From Treponema sp. (GTDB lineage Bacteria > Spirochaetota > Spirochaetia > Treponematales > Breznakiellaceae): 41,145 bases of DNA. The stretch lies in NCBI GenBank assembly GCA_031274285.1, contig JAISQJ010000019.1, positions 1 to 41,145 on the forward strand, given 5' to 3'. Both the position numbers and the translations under genes were made by a program. Every line of letters begins with the position of its first letter. Position 1 is the first letter of the stretch. Below the pieces are notes generated by a model that made no database searches, was not told where the DNA came from, and saw nothing but the letters and a program-made list of their open reading frames with translations. Shown here in pieces: positions 1-7,723 of this stretch.

Positions 1-48
1 AATCCCTCCGGGCAAGTTGGCGGGGTAGAAACCTCCCCCGTACAAACC

Positions 49-73
49 GAAAAAAGTCCGAAGGACTTTTTTC
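49..73 (-). terminator. Rho-independent terminator after rpsU
   Basis: A perfect inverted repeat has 11-base arms (49-59 and 63-73). Read on the minus strand it closes with a C(UUCG)G tetraloop and ends in a run of U. The A-tract on one side and T-tract on the other mean it could work in both directions. It lies about 100 bases beyond the rpsU stop and is the best terminator candidate for the deoA-recJ-M23-rpsU group. Confidence 0.8.
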
Positions 74-89
74 TTCTCGACCGACGATA

Positions 90-110
90 CCCCGCTGCTC
101 TGCGGCGGGG
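90..110. other. GC-rich hairpin downstream of rpsU
   Basis: Nine-base arms (90-98 and 102-110, one G-T wobble) enclose a three-base loop. No T-tract follows on either strand, so it is a stable stem rather than a proven terminator. A second short stem (150-157 with 161-168) sits directly after the rpsU stop. The three stems together may form a composite 3' end that stabilises the rpsU message. Confidence 0.45.
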
Positions 111-174
111 TTCGTCATTCGCGCTTCCGTAAAACCGCCCGCCTGTTTTGCCTGTCCAAGGGGCAGGCCAAAGG

Positions 175-378
175 CTAATACTCAGAGCGGCCTTTACGGG
201 ATTTCTTCATAAGCTTTCGCTGAATCGCCTTCTTTTTCCTGTTCAGGATTGTAGAGGGCTTTTCGTAGTATTCCCGCTTCTTGAACTCCCTGATGATGCC
301 TTCCTTTTCCACCATGCGCTTAAACCGCTTGATGGCTTTTTCCAGCATCTCGTTCTCATCTACCACAATATGGGCCAA
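175..378 (-). CDS. rpsU: 30S ribosomal protein S21
   Basis: This small basic protein (67 residues) belongs to the small ribosomal subunit, where S21 contributes to initiation by helping base-pairing of mRNA with the 3' end of 16S rRNA. The family pattern is clear: an N-terminal VDENE segment, then [10 protein letters not shown], then [12 protein letters not shown], with a lysine- and arginine-rich tail. The start is TTG at 378-376, not ATG. It is supported by AAGGGGGTGAT about nine bases upstream, a near-perfect anti-16S match, and by the expected protein length. It is the last gene of a minus-strand group after the M23 peptidase, with its own candidate promoter at 447-475 and a strong terminator at 49-73. 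Confidence 0.95.
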   Translation of the reverse strand: MAHIVVDENEMLEKAIKRFKRMVEKEGIIREFKKREYYEKPSTILNRKKKAIQRKLMKKSRKGRSEY

Positions 379-446
379 AAATAATCACCCCCTTTCCTCC
401 CCAGGCAATAGTTATGGGCCAGCCGCCCATGTAGAGGTTTTTCAAA

Positions 447-475
447 ATGTAAGATTTTGGAATTCCTCGCGTCAA
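447..475 (-). promoter_or_regulatory. Candidate sigma-70 promoter of rpsU
   Basis: On the minus strand TTGACG (475-470) is followed after 17 bases by TTACAT (452-447). The -35 box overlaps the last codons of the M23 peptidase gene. A six-base-arm stem (414-419 and 425-430) lies between promoter and ribosome binding site. The same -10 hexamer and spacing occur in the promoter of the response regulator at 14457-14485. Confidence 0.4.
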
Positions 476-1425
476 AGTTCTATTTTACCCAAGATTGCCT
501 CCCTGTCAATGACCGGATGGCTTACCAGGGCGTCGGGGTCCGTATTTTCACCGGAAACCCGGATTTCCCAGTGCAGATGGGGGCCCGTGGCAAGGCCCGT
601 GGACCCCGAATTGCCCAGCATCTCCCCCGATTTGACGATCTGCCCCTCGGAAACGGCCATGCGGTCCAGGTGGTAGTAGAGGGAATAAACTCCGGGGAGG
701 TGCTCAAGGACCACCGAATTCCCCGTGACGATTCGGGAGTGGGCCAGAACCACCATGCCGTCGGCGCAGGCCCGCACCGCCGTCCCCGTGGGCACCCCGT
801 AATCCACCCCCGCATGGATGGACCGGTCCCGGCTGCCATCGGTATAGATGAAGACCCGGCGGTCCCCAAAAAAGCTGGTCCGCCGGGTGGAACTGACGGG
901 GGGAACAAAGGGGCCCATGCTGTAGATGGTCTTGCCCGTCCGGCTAAGGATGGACCAGAGCAGCGCCGCCTCCTCGGTCTTCCGGGGGTCCGGCTTGGTA
1001 CGGATATCCGTATTTGCCTGGTCAAGGGGGATCTCCTCGGTAAGAAAGGACCGTTCACCGATGTTGAGGGCAAGCTCCCCGGCCGCAGCGCTCCCCGCCT
1101 CAATGCGGACCAGCGCCGGCCCCGGCCTGGCGGTAGACGGGACCGCCAACACCGCGGCCATGCAGGGGAGGCCGCCCTCCTCCCCGTCCAGGGAGAAAAA
1201 TTTCGCCGCTGCCAGCCGGGAGCCCCCGGCCACCAGTACCGCCCGGAACTCTCCTTCCGGCGGCGGGCCGGGGAACCCGGCGATGATCGCGGTCAGCGGT
1301 TCCCCCGGCAGGACCAGGTCCCGGAGCAGGGCGAAGCGGAGTTCCCCATTGTCCGGGCCCTGGGCGCGGAGGGAAAGGGCCGTAACGAGCAGGAGCGCCG
1401 TAACCAGCGGGGCAGGACGCTTCAT
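472..1425 (-). CDS. Secreted M23-family metallopeptidase
   Basis: A predicted zinc endopeptidase of the LytM/M23 type, acting on peptidoglycan peptides in the periplasm or serving as a divisome or morphogenesis factor. The N-terminus is a signal peptide (basic start, hydrophobic core to about residue 20, ALSLRAQ cleavage region). The middle (about 30-170) is an unassigned beta-rich region. The C-terminal third carries the M23 signatures: HAGVD (about 204-208, zinc-binding His and Asp) and GPHLHWE (about 281-287, HxH), with a GNSGSTG turn. All catalytic ligands are present, so it is probably active. The ATG at 1425 overlaps the recJ stop by one base (TGATG), and no Shine-Dalgarno is visible, which suggests translational coupling; a GTG one codon earlier (1428) is an alternative start. 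Confidence 0.9.
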   Translation of the reverse strand: MKRPAPLVTALLLVTALSLRAQGPDNGELRFALLRDLVLPGEPLTAIIAGFPGPPPEGEFRAVLVAGGSRLAAAKFFSLDGEEGGLPCMAAVLAVPSTARPGPALVRIEAGSAAAGELALNIGERSFLTEEIPLDQANTDIRTKPDPRKTEEAALLWSILSRTGKTIYSMGPFVPPVSSTRRTSFFGDRRVFIYTDGSRDRSIHAGVDYGVPTGTAVRACADGMVVLAHSRIVTGNSVVLEHLPGVYSLYYHLDRMAVSEGQIVKSGEMLGNSGSTGLATGPHLHWEIRVSGENTDPDALVSHPVIDREAILGKIEL

Positions 1426-3572
1426 CACGGGGCTGTCGGTGGGGCAGAACGCTTCAGGTCGGTAATGATAAGCTGGGGTTTTCCCTCCCCGTTGAACCAG
1501 TTCCGGGACATGGTAAAGGCCAGGTCCACCTTTTCGTTCACGTTAAATTCGCCGGGCACCTTCTCCGCCGCCTGCCAGTACACCGCGGGCCACTTGTAAT
1601 TCCCGATGTCCAGGGTAAGCCGGACGTGGGGGGCCCCGTTTTTCCCCATCATGCCGATGTCGCTGATCAATGCGTTCCGGGTCATAAAGGTCAGGGGCTG
1701 GTTTTCCTCACCGTAGGGCTCAAGCCGCTCCACAATATCCATGATCTCCGGGGTCAGGTAGAGCCGGGGAAGCTCCGCATCGATCTGAATGCACTCCCCC
1801 TCGTCCTGGGCAAATTCGATGATCGCCGACACGGTCCTCAGCCGCTCAAGGAACTCCTCCCAGCGGCCAAGCTCCATGCTGAAGCCCGCCGCGTAGTCAT
1901 GGCCCCCCCAATCCAGAAACAGGTCCCCGCACTGCTCCAGGAGGGGCCGCAGGCTGTAGCCTTTAACCGAACGGAACGACCCGGTGGCAATCTCCCCGTC
2001 AAAGGCCACTACCAGGGCCGGGACATTGAAACGCTTTACCAGCCGGCTGCCTATGATCCCCGTGATCCCCCGGTTGATATGCTCCCCAAAGGCCAGGGCA
2101 AGTTTGCCCTCAAATCCCTCCAGATTCTGAAAGGCCATGGGCTCGGCGATGCTCCAGGTTTCCTCTCCTAGCTTTTTTCGCTCATCGTTCAGGGCCGCCA
2201 GCTCTTCCGCCAGCTTATCCCGGAGGGAGGCGTCTTTTTCCAGCATCAGGTTTACCGCGATCTCCGGCTTCCCCATCCGGTCCGCGGCGTTGAGGACCGG
2301 GCAGAGCTGCCAGGAAAGCTCCTTGCTCCCGAAACGGGTCCCCGCCAGTCCCAGCCTAAAGAGCAGCTCCGCAATACCGGGCCGGGGCTTTGCCCTGATA
2401 GACTCGATGCCCCCCCGTACGATGATCCGGTTTTCGTCCCGCAGGGGCACGATATCCGCCATGGTTCCCAGGCACGCAAGCTGGAGCCCCTCCACATCCT
2501 CCGCGGTCCAGAGTTTTTCCCGCTTACGGACAAAGGAAATAAAGAGGTTAAGAAAGACATCCAGCTCGGAAATATCCCCCTGGGAGTACCGGGCCAGGCG
2601 GGATTCCTCCCGGAGCCGCAGCAGGCTCTGGCCCCGGCTCCGGGGTATCTCCTTGCCAATCTCCGGGGCAATGTCCAGCATGGCAATTTCCACCGCCTTG
2701 CCGAAGATCCGCCCCAGGATTTTGGTTTGCAGCGGGGCGTCCCAGGCCAGTATCTGCTGACCCTCCAGAAAGGCGGGGAGCCTGGTGTCTCCGATGCGGA
2801 CCATGCCGGGGACCACGGTTTCCGTAAGCTTATCGATAAGCGCCAGGTTCCGCAGTTTGGCGATCTCGATGATCCACGCATCGTTGGCGGCCCGGACATT
2901 GAGCAGGGAAACGTCCTGGCCGTAGAAGCTGCTCCGCAGGGCGAAACGCAGGGCACAGACCAGCTTAAAGGCGACCCCGCAGCCGCAGAGCTCGTGGAAG
3001 GGATAGCGGGAACCGGGGAGCTTGGGATTGATGATGGCGTAGGCTGCGGGCAGATCCTCCGGCAGGGGGGGGTTATGGTGATCCGTCACAATAACATCCA
3101 CCCCAAGCTCATTGGCCCGGCCCACTTCCGCCAGGTTGTAGATGCCGCAGTCCACCGTAATGATGAGGGTCCCCGAGTCCGCGGCGAATTCTTCCACCAC
3201 CCGCCGGGACAGGCCGAAGGGCTCCCCCGGTTTCCCCTGGTAGATCTGCCAGCGCACATCCAGGCCCAGGGCGCTCAGGCACTCAAATACCAGGACGGTA
3301 CTGGTGATGCCGTCAACATCCTTGTCCCCAAAAACCAGCACCCGCTCCCCCTCTTCCTTGGCGTCGAGGATGCGGCTCACCGCGTCCTCCATGCCGGAAA
3401 GTTCAAAGGGGTTTCTCAGGTAGCGGGGATCGTCCTCCAGAAAATACTGAATATCCTCCCCGCCGGTCAGTCCCCGGCGGACCAGGATGGAGGCGGTGAT
3501 GGGGCCGCATTGGTATTTGGCGTCCAGGGCCTTAACCTGCTCCGCCGGAATTTCCCGTTTTTCCCATTTCAT
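1425..3572 (-). CDS. recJ: Single-stranded-DNA-specific exonuclease RecJ
   Basis: A 5'-3' single-strand exonuclease of the DHH phosphoesterase family, working in RecF-pathway recombination and in mismatch and base-excision repair. Family motifs are visible: GDKDVDG (residues 82-88; the usual form is GDxDxDG) and TDHH (163-166) for metal binding, plus the later GSRxGKPE-like region and the glycine-rich DHHA1 part (GGHDYAAGF, near residue 555). At 715 residues it is longer than the E. coli protein (about 577); the extra length includes an insert of roughly 200 residues after the DHH core. It starts with ATG six bases after the deoA stop and overlaps the M23 gene by one base, so the three genes are probably co-transcribed. 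recO lies 6 kb away. Confidence 0.93.
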   Translation of the reverse strand: MKWEKREIPAEQVKALDAKYQCGPITASILVRRGLTGGEDIQYFLEDDPRYLRNPFELSGMEDAVSRILDAKEEGERVLVFGDKDVDGITSTVLVFECLSALGLDVRWQIYQGKPGEPFGLSRRVVEEFAADSGTLIITVDCGIYNLAEVGRANELGVDVIVTDHHNPPLPEDLPAAYAIINPKLPGSRYPFHELCGCGVAFKLVCALRFALRSSFYGQDVSLLNVRAANDAWIIEIAKLRNLALIDKLTETVVPGMVRIGDTRLPAFLEGQQILAWDAPLQTKILGRIFGKAVEIAMLDIAPEIGKEIPRSRGQSLLRLREESRLARYSQGDISELDVFLNLFISFVRKREKLWTAEDVEGLQLACLGTMADIVPLRDENRIIVRGGIESIRAKPRPGIAELLFRLGLAGTRFGSKELSWQLCPVLNAADRMGKPEIAVNLMLEKDASLRDKLAEELAALNDERKKLGEETWSIAEPMAFQNLEGFEGKLALAFGEHINRGITGIIGSRLVKRFNVPALVVAFDGEIATGSFRSVKGYSLRPLLEQCGDLFLDWGGHDYAAGFSMELGRWEEFLERLRTVSAIIEFAQDEGECIQIDAELPRLYLTPEIMDIVERLEPYGEENQPLTFMTRNALISDIGMMGKNGAPHVRLTLDIGNYKWPAVYWQAAEKVPGEFNVNEKVDLAFTMSRNWFNGEGKPQLIITDLKRSAPPTAP

Positions 3573-3578
3573 CGGTCG

Positions 3579-4931
3579 TTAATCCTGCCTAATCTCTTTT
3601 AGGATACGTGCTGTCCGGGGCGGGGGAGTTTCGGCGTATTCCAGCGCCGCCCCCAGGCCGCCCAGGGCCGCATCAAGAGCCGTCTTGTCCTTTCCCCAGA
3701 CCGTCATGATAAGGTCCCCGGCCTTTACCCGGTCCCCGCTCTTTCGGTGCAATTCGATTCCCGCGGCAGGGCTCACCGTATCGCCGCTACGGTTCCGCCC
3801 CACCCCCAGGCTAATCCCCGCATGGCCCACCTTCCACGCGTCGATCCGGGAGATGTAGCCCTCCCGTTCGGCACGAATCTCCGCCCGGTGGGGGGACCTA
3901 TAGGTTCCCAGCATGGCAAGGAACCGCTCCGGGTCCCCGCCCTGGCTCTTGATGTTCTGCAAAAAAAGCTCCCTGGGCTTCCCGCTTCGCAGGGATTCTA
4001 CGCAGAGCAACCGCCCCTGGGCGCTGTGGGCCGCCTTGCCCCCCAGCATGAGCATCCGGGCCCCCAGTTCCAGGGTCACTTCCATCAGGTCCGCCGAGCC
4101 CGCCGGCCCCTGGGCCCCGGAATCGTCGGCCCCCCCATAGGCCGCCGGGTCCAGACAGGCCCAGCACTCCTCCACTTCCAGGAAGTTCCCCACCATGCGG
4201 CCCAGGGGCTCCTCCATACTGGTAAGCAGGACGATGATCCGGATTCCCAGGGCCGCGCCGGTATTGGTCAGGGAACGGGCCAGCTTTTCCGCCTCCGCCC
4301 CTTCCTTCATAAAGGCCCCGGCGCCGTATTTTACATCCAGAACCAGGGCCTCCGCCCCTTCGGCCTTTTTCTTGGAGAGGATACTGGCGGTGATCAGGGG
4401 AATGGACTCCACCGTGCCGGTCACATCCCGCAGAGCGTAGAGCAGCCGGTCCGCGGGGACCGTGTCTTTGGTTTGGCCGGTCATGGCAAAGCCGTCCCTG
4501 GCCAGGATTTCCCGGAATTCCTGGGGGCTTAGGCCGGTCCGGTAGCCGGGGATGGACTCAAGCTTATCAAGGGTGCCCCCGGTGTGGCCCAGGGCCCGGC
4601 CCGACATCATCGGGTCCCGGAGCCCCAGGCTCGCCGCCAGGGGGGCCAGAATCAGGCTGGTCTTATCCCCCACGCCGCCGGTGGAGTGCTTGTCCACCAG
4701 GGGGCCGGGGATGCCGGAAAGGTCCATCCGCCCCCCGGAGTCCAGCATGGCCTCGGTCAGGGCCGCGGTCTCCGCCGCGTTCATGCCCCGAAAAAAAACC
4801 GCCATGGCCCAGGCGGCAACCTGGTAATCGGGGATCTCCCCCCCGGTAAAACCCTTAATAAGAAAGGCAATCTCCTCCCCGGACAGTTCCCCGCCGTCCC
4901 GCTTTGCCGTAATAATATCTACCGCCCGCAT
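3579..4931 (-). CDS. deoA: Thymidine/pyrimidine-nucleoside phosphorylase
   Basis: The enzyme cleaves thymidine or related pyrimidine nucleosides with phosphate to the base and (deoxy)ribose 1-phosphate, a cytosolic nucleoside salvage step. The family signature DKHSTGGVGDK (near residues 82-92) binds phosphate and substrate; ALGHTGGTLDKLESIPG follows, as does the KKKAEG segment and the C-terminal domain with GDxVxxGxxL-like spacing. Length (450) is normal for the glycosyltransferase-3-like family. Whether it is strictly DeoA (thymidine) or Pdp (broad) cannot be told from sequence alone. GGAG five bases before the ATG supports the start. Upstream are two copies of a ten-base element carrying extended -10 boxes (4951-4975). 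First gene of a group continuing to recJ. Confidence 0.9.
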   Translation of the reverse strand: MRAVDIITAKRDGGELSGEEIAFLIKGFTGGEIPDYQVAAWAMAVFFRGMNAAETAALTEAMLDSGGRMDLSGIPGPLVDKHSTGGVGDKTSLILAPLAASLGLRDPMMSGRALGHTGGTLDKLESIPGYRTGLSPQEFREILARDGFAMTGQTKDTVPADRLLYALRDVTGTVESIPLITASILSKKKAEGAEALVLDVKYGAGAFMKEGAEAEKLARSLTNTGAALGIRIIVLLTSMEEPLGRMVGNFLEVEECWACLDPAAYGGADDSGAQGPAGSADLMEVTLELGARMLMLGGKAAHSAQGRLLCVESLRSGKPRELFLQNIKSQGGDPERFLAMLGTYRSPHRAEIRAEREGYISRIDAWKVGHAGISLGVGRNRSGDTVSPAAGIELHRKSGDRVKAGDLIMTVWGKDKTALDAALGGLGAALEYAETPPPRTARILKEIRQD

Positions 4932-4950
4932 TACCGCTCCGCCCGAATAG

Positions 4951-4975
4951 GATCATACCAAAACCGATCATACCA
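4951..4975 (-). promoter_or_regulatory. Tandem 10-bp repeat with two extended -10 boxes before deoA
   Basis: The ten bases GATCATACCA occur at 4951-4960 and 4966-4975, a 15-base period. Read on the minus strand each copy is TGGTATGATC, which contains a TGn-TATGAT extended -10 element. No convincing -35 box was found upstream of either copy. This could be a pair of overlapping promoters or a repressor/activator repeat in the deoA control region. Confidence 0.4.
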
Positions 4976-5014
4976 TAATAGTTCATTGGGAGAAGCTTCA
5001 CAAGGGCGGGGCCG

Positions 5015-5962
5015 TCATCCCTTGCGCGGCCCCGTAAAACCGCCATCCGGCGGGCTTTGCTTAAAATGAGCATTACTGTAAGCGGTCGGTATTGCTCCCT
5101 TCCTTGCCGCATTGATAAATGCCGAAGGTGGCATGACGCGGACCTTTTTGTACACCCTTGAAAAATAGAAAGGGTCTTCATAGCCCACCTGGGCGGCCGC
5201 CTTTTCGACGGACAGGGAAGGGGTGCTCATGACAATGGTCTCAAAACGCTCAATTTTTTTTAAAATACAAAGTTCCTTGAAGCTCATACCCAGATGTCCC
5301 TTGATGATATGGGAGATAGACGACTGGCTATAACCTAGATGGTCCGCTACTTCCGCAAGGGTGATGGGTTCAGCGACATGGTCCGTTATCCATTGGATGA
5401 CGAGTCTGGTAATGTCCAAACGGCGAAGTCTTATATAATCCCTGGAAATAATAAAGTCACAGAGCATTAAAAAGAGGTTGATCATATTATCAGCCGCATC
5501 TTTTTCAAAATAGGGCTGATCCATAAAAGCCTTTTGTAACATTGCGGGATCAAAACCTTTGTTTTGCCAATCCCGCATGATGGCGGCGGGAAGGGACCTT
5601 TTGGTTCTGAACTGCCCTGCCATGGCGTAGCCGACGACTTCATCATTCAGTTTGATGGGAAAAGCCGCATCTATAAGCCCTGCGTGGCAGGTATATACGA
5701 TCGGCGTAAGACTGCTTTCCGATCGTCTACACATTTTTATGTCTTGTTGAAGACAACGATCGTCATAGCCAAGTCCCCCCCCACGTATGAGCTTGCAGTA
5801 GGAGCAGTGGGTGGTATAGTACCCGGTTTTAAGCGGGTTCTTTATATCCAGGGGAAAGATGGTGAGGTGGACCTTGAAGCAATAAGAGAAGCTGATCATG
5901 AGCTTATTGACCTGCTCGTCAAAGAATAAGTCTATTGACTTCATAAAGATATAATCGTTCAT
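5015..5962 (-). CDS. PocR-domain AraC-family transcriptional regulator
   Basis: A cytosolic transcription regulator, probably controlling the divergent ABC operon that starts at 6066. Residues about 10-170 form a PocR-type sensory domain with its typical cysteines (C53, C56, C70, C78, C92, the last in CHAGL) and GQF motif; family members bind small ligands such as hydrocarbon derivatives or sugars. Residues 185-290 are an AraC/XylS double helix-turn-helix (LAEVADHLGYS, then VGYEDPFYFSRVYKK). The start is uncertain. The open frame extends to 6205, but that would run over the binding-protein start and the repeat at 5965-6003; ATG codons at 6001, 5962 and 5944 are possible and none has a good Shine-Dalgarno. 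I chose 5962 because the PocR domain begins just after it. Confidence 0.85.
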   Translation of the reverse strand: MNDYIFMKSIDLFFDEQVNKLMISFSYCFKVHLTIFPLDIKNPLKTGYYTTHCSYCKLIRGGGLGYDDRCLQQDIKMCRRSESSLTPIVYTCHAGLIDAAFPIKLNDEVVGYAMAGQFRTKRSLPAAIMRDWQNKGFDPAMLQKAFMDQPYFEKDAADNMINLFLMLCDFIISRDYIRLRRLDITRLVIQWITDHVAEPITLAEVADHLGYSQSSISHIIKGHLGMSFKELCILKKIERFETIVMSTPSLSVEKAAAQVGYEDPFYFSRVYKKVRVMPPSAFINAARKGAIPTAYSNAHFKQSPPDGGFTGPRKG

Positions 5963-5964
5963 AT

Positions 5965-6003
5965 TTGCAGAAAAGTCCAGGGTTCTTGCAGAAAAAGCCA
6001 TGG
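5965..6003. promoter_or_regulatory. Direct repeat with 21-bp period, probable AraC-type operator
   Basis: Two 18-base units (5965-5982 and 5986-6003) agree at 15 positions, with the first ten identical (TTGCAGAAAA). They start 21 bases apart, two helical turns, which is the arrangement known for AraC-family dimers on their activator sites. They lie between the divergent regulator and the binding-protein gene, upstream of a possible -10 (TATCAT, 6041-6046) that lacks a good -35 box, as expected of an activator-dependent promoter. Confidence 0.55.
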
Positions 6004-6065
6004 TCAGGGGGAAAGGCGGGTATATCATTAAGCAGACAAATATCATACAAACAAGGAGTGTAACC

Positions 6066-7646
6066 ATGAGAAAGATTTTTTTGGTTTCAGCGATTCTACT
6101 TTTCGGGATTGGCTTGATCTTTGCGGGAGGCACCAGAGACAACCAATCGCAGGTTTCGGGGGGCGCCGGGACATTTGGGGAAAAGATGGAAATAAGCCTC
6201 GCCATGTGGGATGTTCAGGACGGGTTTAACGACTCCAACGCAAAAAATGATACGATTTACAACGAACTCGCTTCCAAATTCAATATCACCATTAGGCCGG
6301 TCCAGGTAACTTGGAACGATTGGATGGAAAAATTCAGGTTATGGGCCGCATCAAACCAACTGCCCGACCTCTTCGCCTCCGATGCTTCATCCGGTGAATA
6401 CCGGACCTGGGCAACCCAGGGGGTGATCAAGGCCCTGCCCGACGATCTCAGCAGATTCCCCAACATCCAGCAGGTCATGTCCCTGCCTTCGGTTACGCCT
6501 CACCGGGTAAATGGGAAATTTTATAAATTTCCCCGCATGACCTATTTGAGCGATACGGACTGGGTTAATGACCGGAACATCCTATACCGGAAGGATTGGG
6601 CGAGGCAGGCCGGCTGGGACCGGCAGCCCGAAAGCTTTGAGGAATTTATGGCCATGTGTAAAGCGGTTCAGGCGCAGCATCCCGGTGTGGCCGGGCTTTC
6701 CATAAATCATAAGGGGTATTTGCAGATCCTACAGCTTGGTATTTTCCCGGAAGGATCCCATGGCGGGAACTGGGTAAAAGATACGGACGGATTGTGGAAA
6801 CCGTGCTGGGCGACCGATAGTTTTGGAAGAGGGGTGGCGCAATTACATACGCTTTATGAGCAGGGGATTCTGGATCGTGATCTTGCCCTTCTTAAAAACA
6901 ACGAAGGCGATATGAAATTCATGAGCGGACAGGCCTTCGCCGTTCTTTCGGGGCATGTTTATTGGATATATGAAGACGCTTTTAAAGCCGCTAATCCCGG
7001 CATTACCTCGGAAGATGCTATCGGTCTTATCAATATGTGGCCCAGCGGCGATGGAAAGCGTTACTACTTTTCTGAAACACCCTACTGGTCAGAAACCATG
7101 TTCCAAGGCAGGATGACCGATGAAAAAATGGAACGGGCGCTCTACATGCTGGATTACATGTATTCCGATGAATACCAATTGCGGAAGTCCATGGGAATCG
7201 AAAATGTGGATTACAAAGTGGAGAATGGACAGTATATCTCCCTGCTTTCCCCGGATACAACGCTGGGCAAAAAATATCCCATCACCGATAAGATAGGCGC
7301 CCTGAGCGCCTGGGGTCAATGGCTCCCGCTGACGGGAAAGCAGCTTAAGAACCCCGATCCCTACGTGGACTATACCGACCGGCTGTGGCTTGAACATTAC
7401 AACTACATAAAGGCAACCGCCGTACCAACTCCCATTAACTATGATATCAGGCTTATGAGTACCCCCGCCAAGGACAAGGCTAGTCAACTAAACAGTGAAA
7501 TGGAAAACGATATGGTGCAGGTAATCATGGGCAGGAGGGACGCCCTTACCGCGTGGCGGGAAGTTATCAGGAGCTATGGACCCCGGGGCTTAACCGATGC
7601 GATCAACGAGGTCAACGCCCGTGCAAAGGAACTGGGAATCCAGTAG
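6066..7646 (+). CDS. Carbohydrate ABC transporter substrate-binding protein (LplA-like)
   Basis: A periplasmic binding protein of the family-1 extracellular solute-binding type, delivering an oligosaccharide or sugar derivative to the two permeases that follow. A signal peptide is clear (MRKIFLV, hydrophobic core, then FAGG). There is no lipobox cysteine, so it is probably soluble in the periplasm. The mature protein (526 codons in all) has the features of the LplA subgroup: a WNDWMEKFRLW segment, LPDLFASDAS, and a C-terminal region with repeated aromatic residues. AAGGAG lies seven bases before the ATG; the open frame runs further upstream but that part overlaps the control region. The substrate cannot be read from the sequence. 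Confidence 0.88.
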   Translation: MRKIFLVSAILLFGIGLIFAGGTRDNQSQVSGGAGTFGEKMEISLAMWDVQDGFNDSNAKNDTIYNELASKFNITIRPVQVTWNDWMEKFRLWAASNQLPDLFASDASSGEYRTWATQGVIKALPDDLSRFPNIQQVMSLPSVTPHRVNGKFYKFPRMTYLSDTDWVNDRNILYRKDWARQAGWDRQPESFEEFMAMCKAVQAQHPGVAGLSINHKGYLQILQLGIFPEGSHGGNWVKDTDGLWKPCWATDSFGRGVAQLHTLYEQGILDRDLALLKNNEGDMKFMSGQAFAVLSGHVYWIYEDAFKAANPGITSEDAIGLINMWPSGDGKRYYFSETPYWSETMFQGRMTDEKMERALYMLDYMYSDEYQLRKSMGIENVDYKVENGQYISLLSPDTTLGKKYPITDKIGALSAWGQWLPLTGKQLKNPDPYVDYTDRLWLEHYNYIKATAVPTPINYDIRLMSTPAKDKASQLNSEMENDMVQVIMGRRDALTAWREVIRSYGPRGLTDAINEVNARAKELGIQ

Positions 7647-7661
7647 AGAAAAAACTATTGA

Positions 7662-7699
7662 TTGATCGGCCCCAAGCGTCAGGTTGTGGGGCCGGTCAA
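7662..7699 (+). other. Intercistronic hairpin between binding-protein and permease genes
   Basis: The arms 7662-7674 and 7687-7699 pair over 13 positions with a single T-G wobble, enclosing a 12-base loop. No T-tract follows, so a 3'-stabilising or processing stem is more likely than a full terminator. It fills the gap between the binding-protein stop and the permease ribosome binding site (AGGAGG at 7711-7716). Stems at this place commonly raise binding-protein output relative to the permeases. Confidence 0.6.
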
Positions 7700-7723
7700 C
7701 GACATGAACAAGGAGGAACCGGC

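Noticed and set aside
5963-6205. N-terminal extension of the AraC-family regulator with a hydrophobic stretch
   Set aside because: It overlaps the divergent binding-protein start at 6066, crosses the 21-bp repeat, and the PocR domain begins after 5962.
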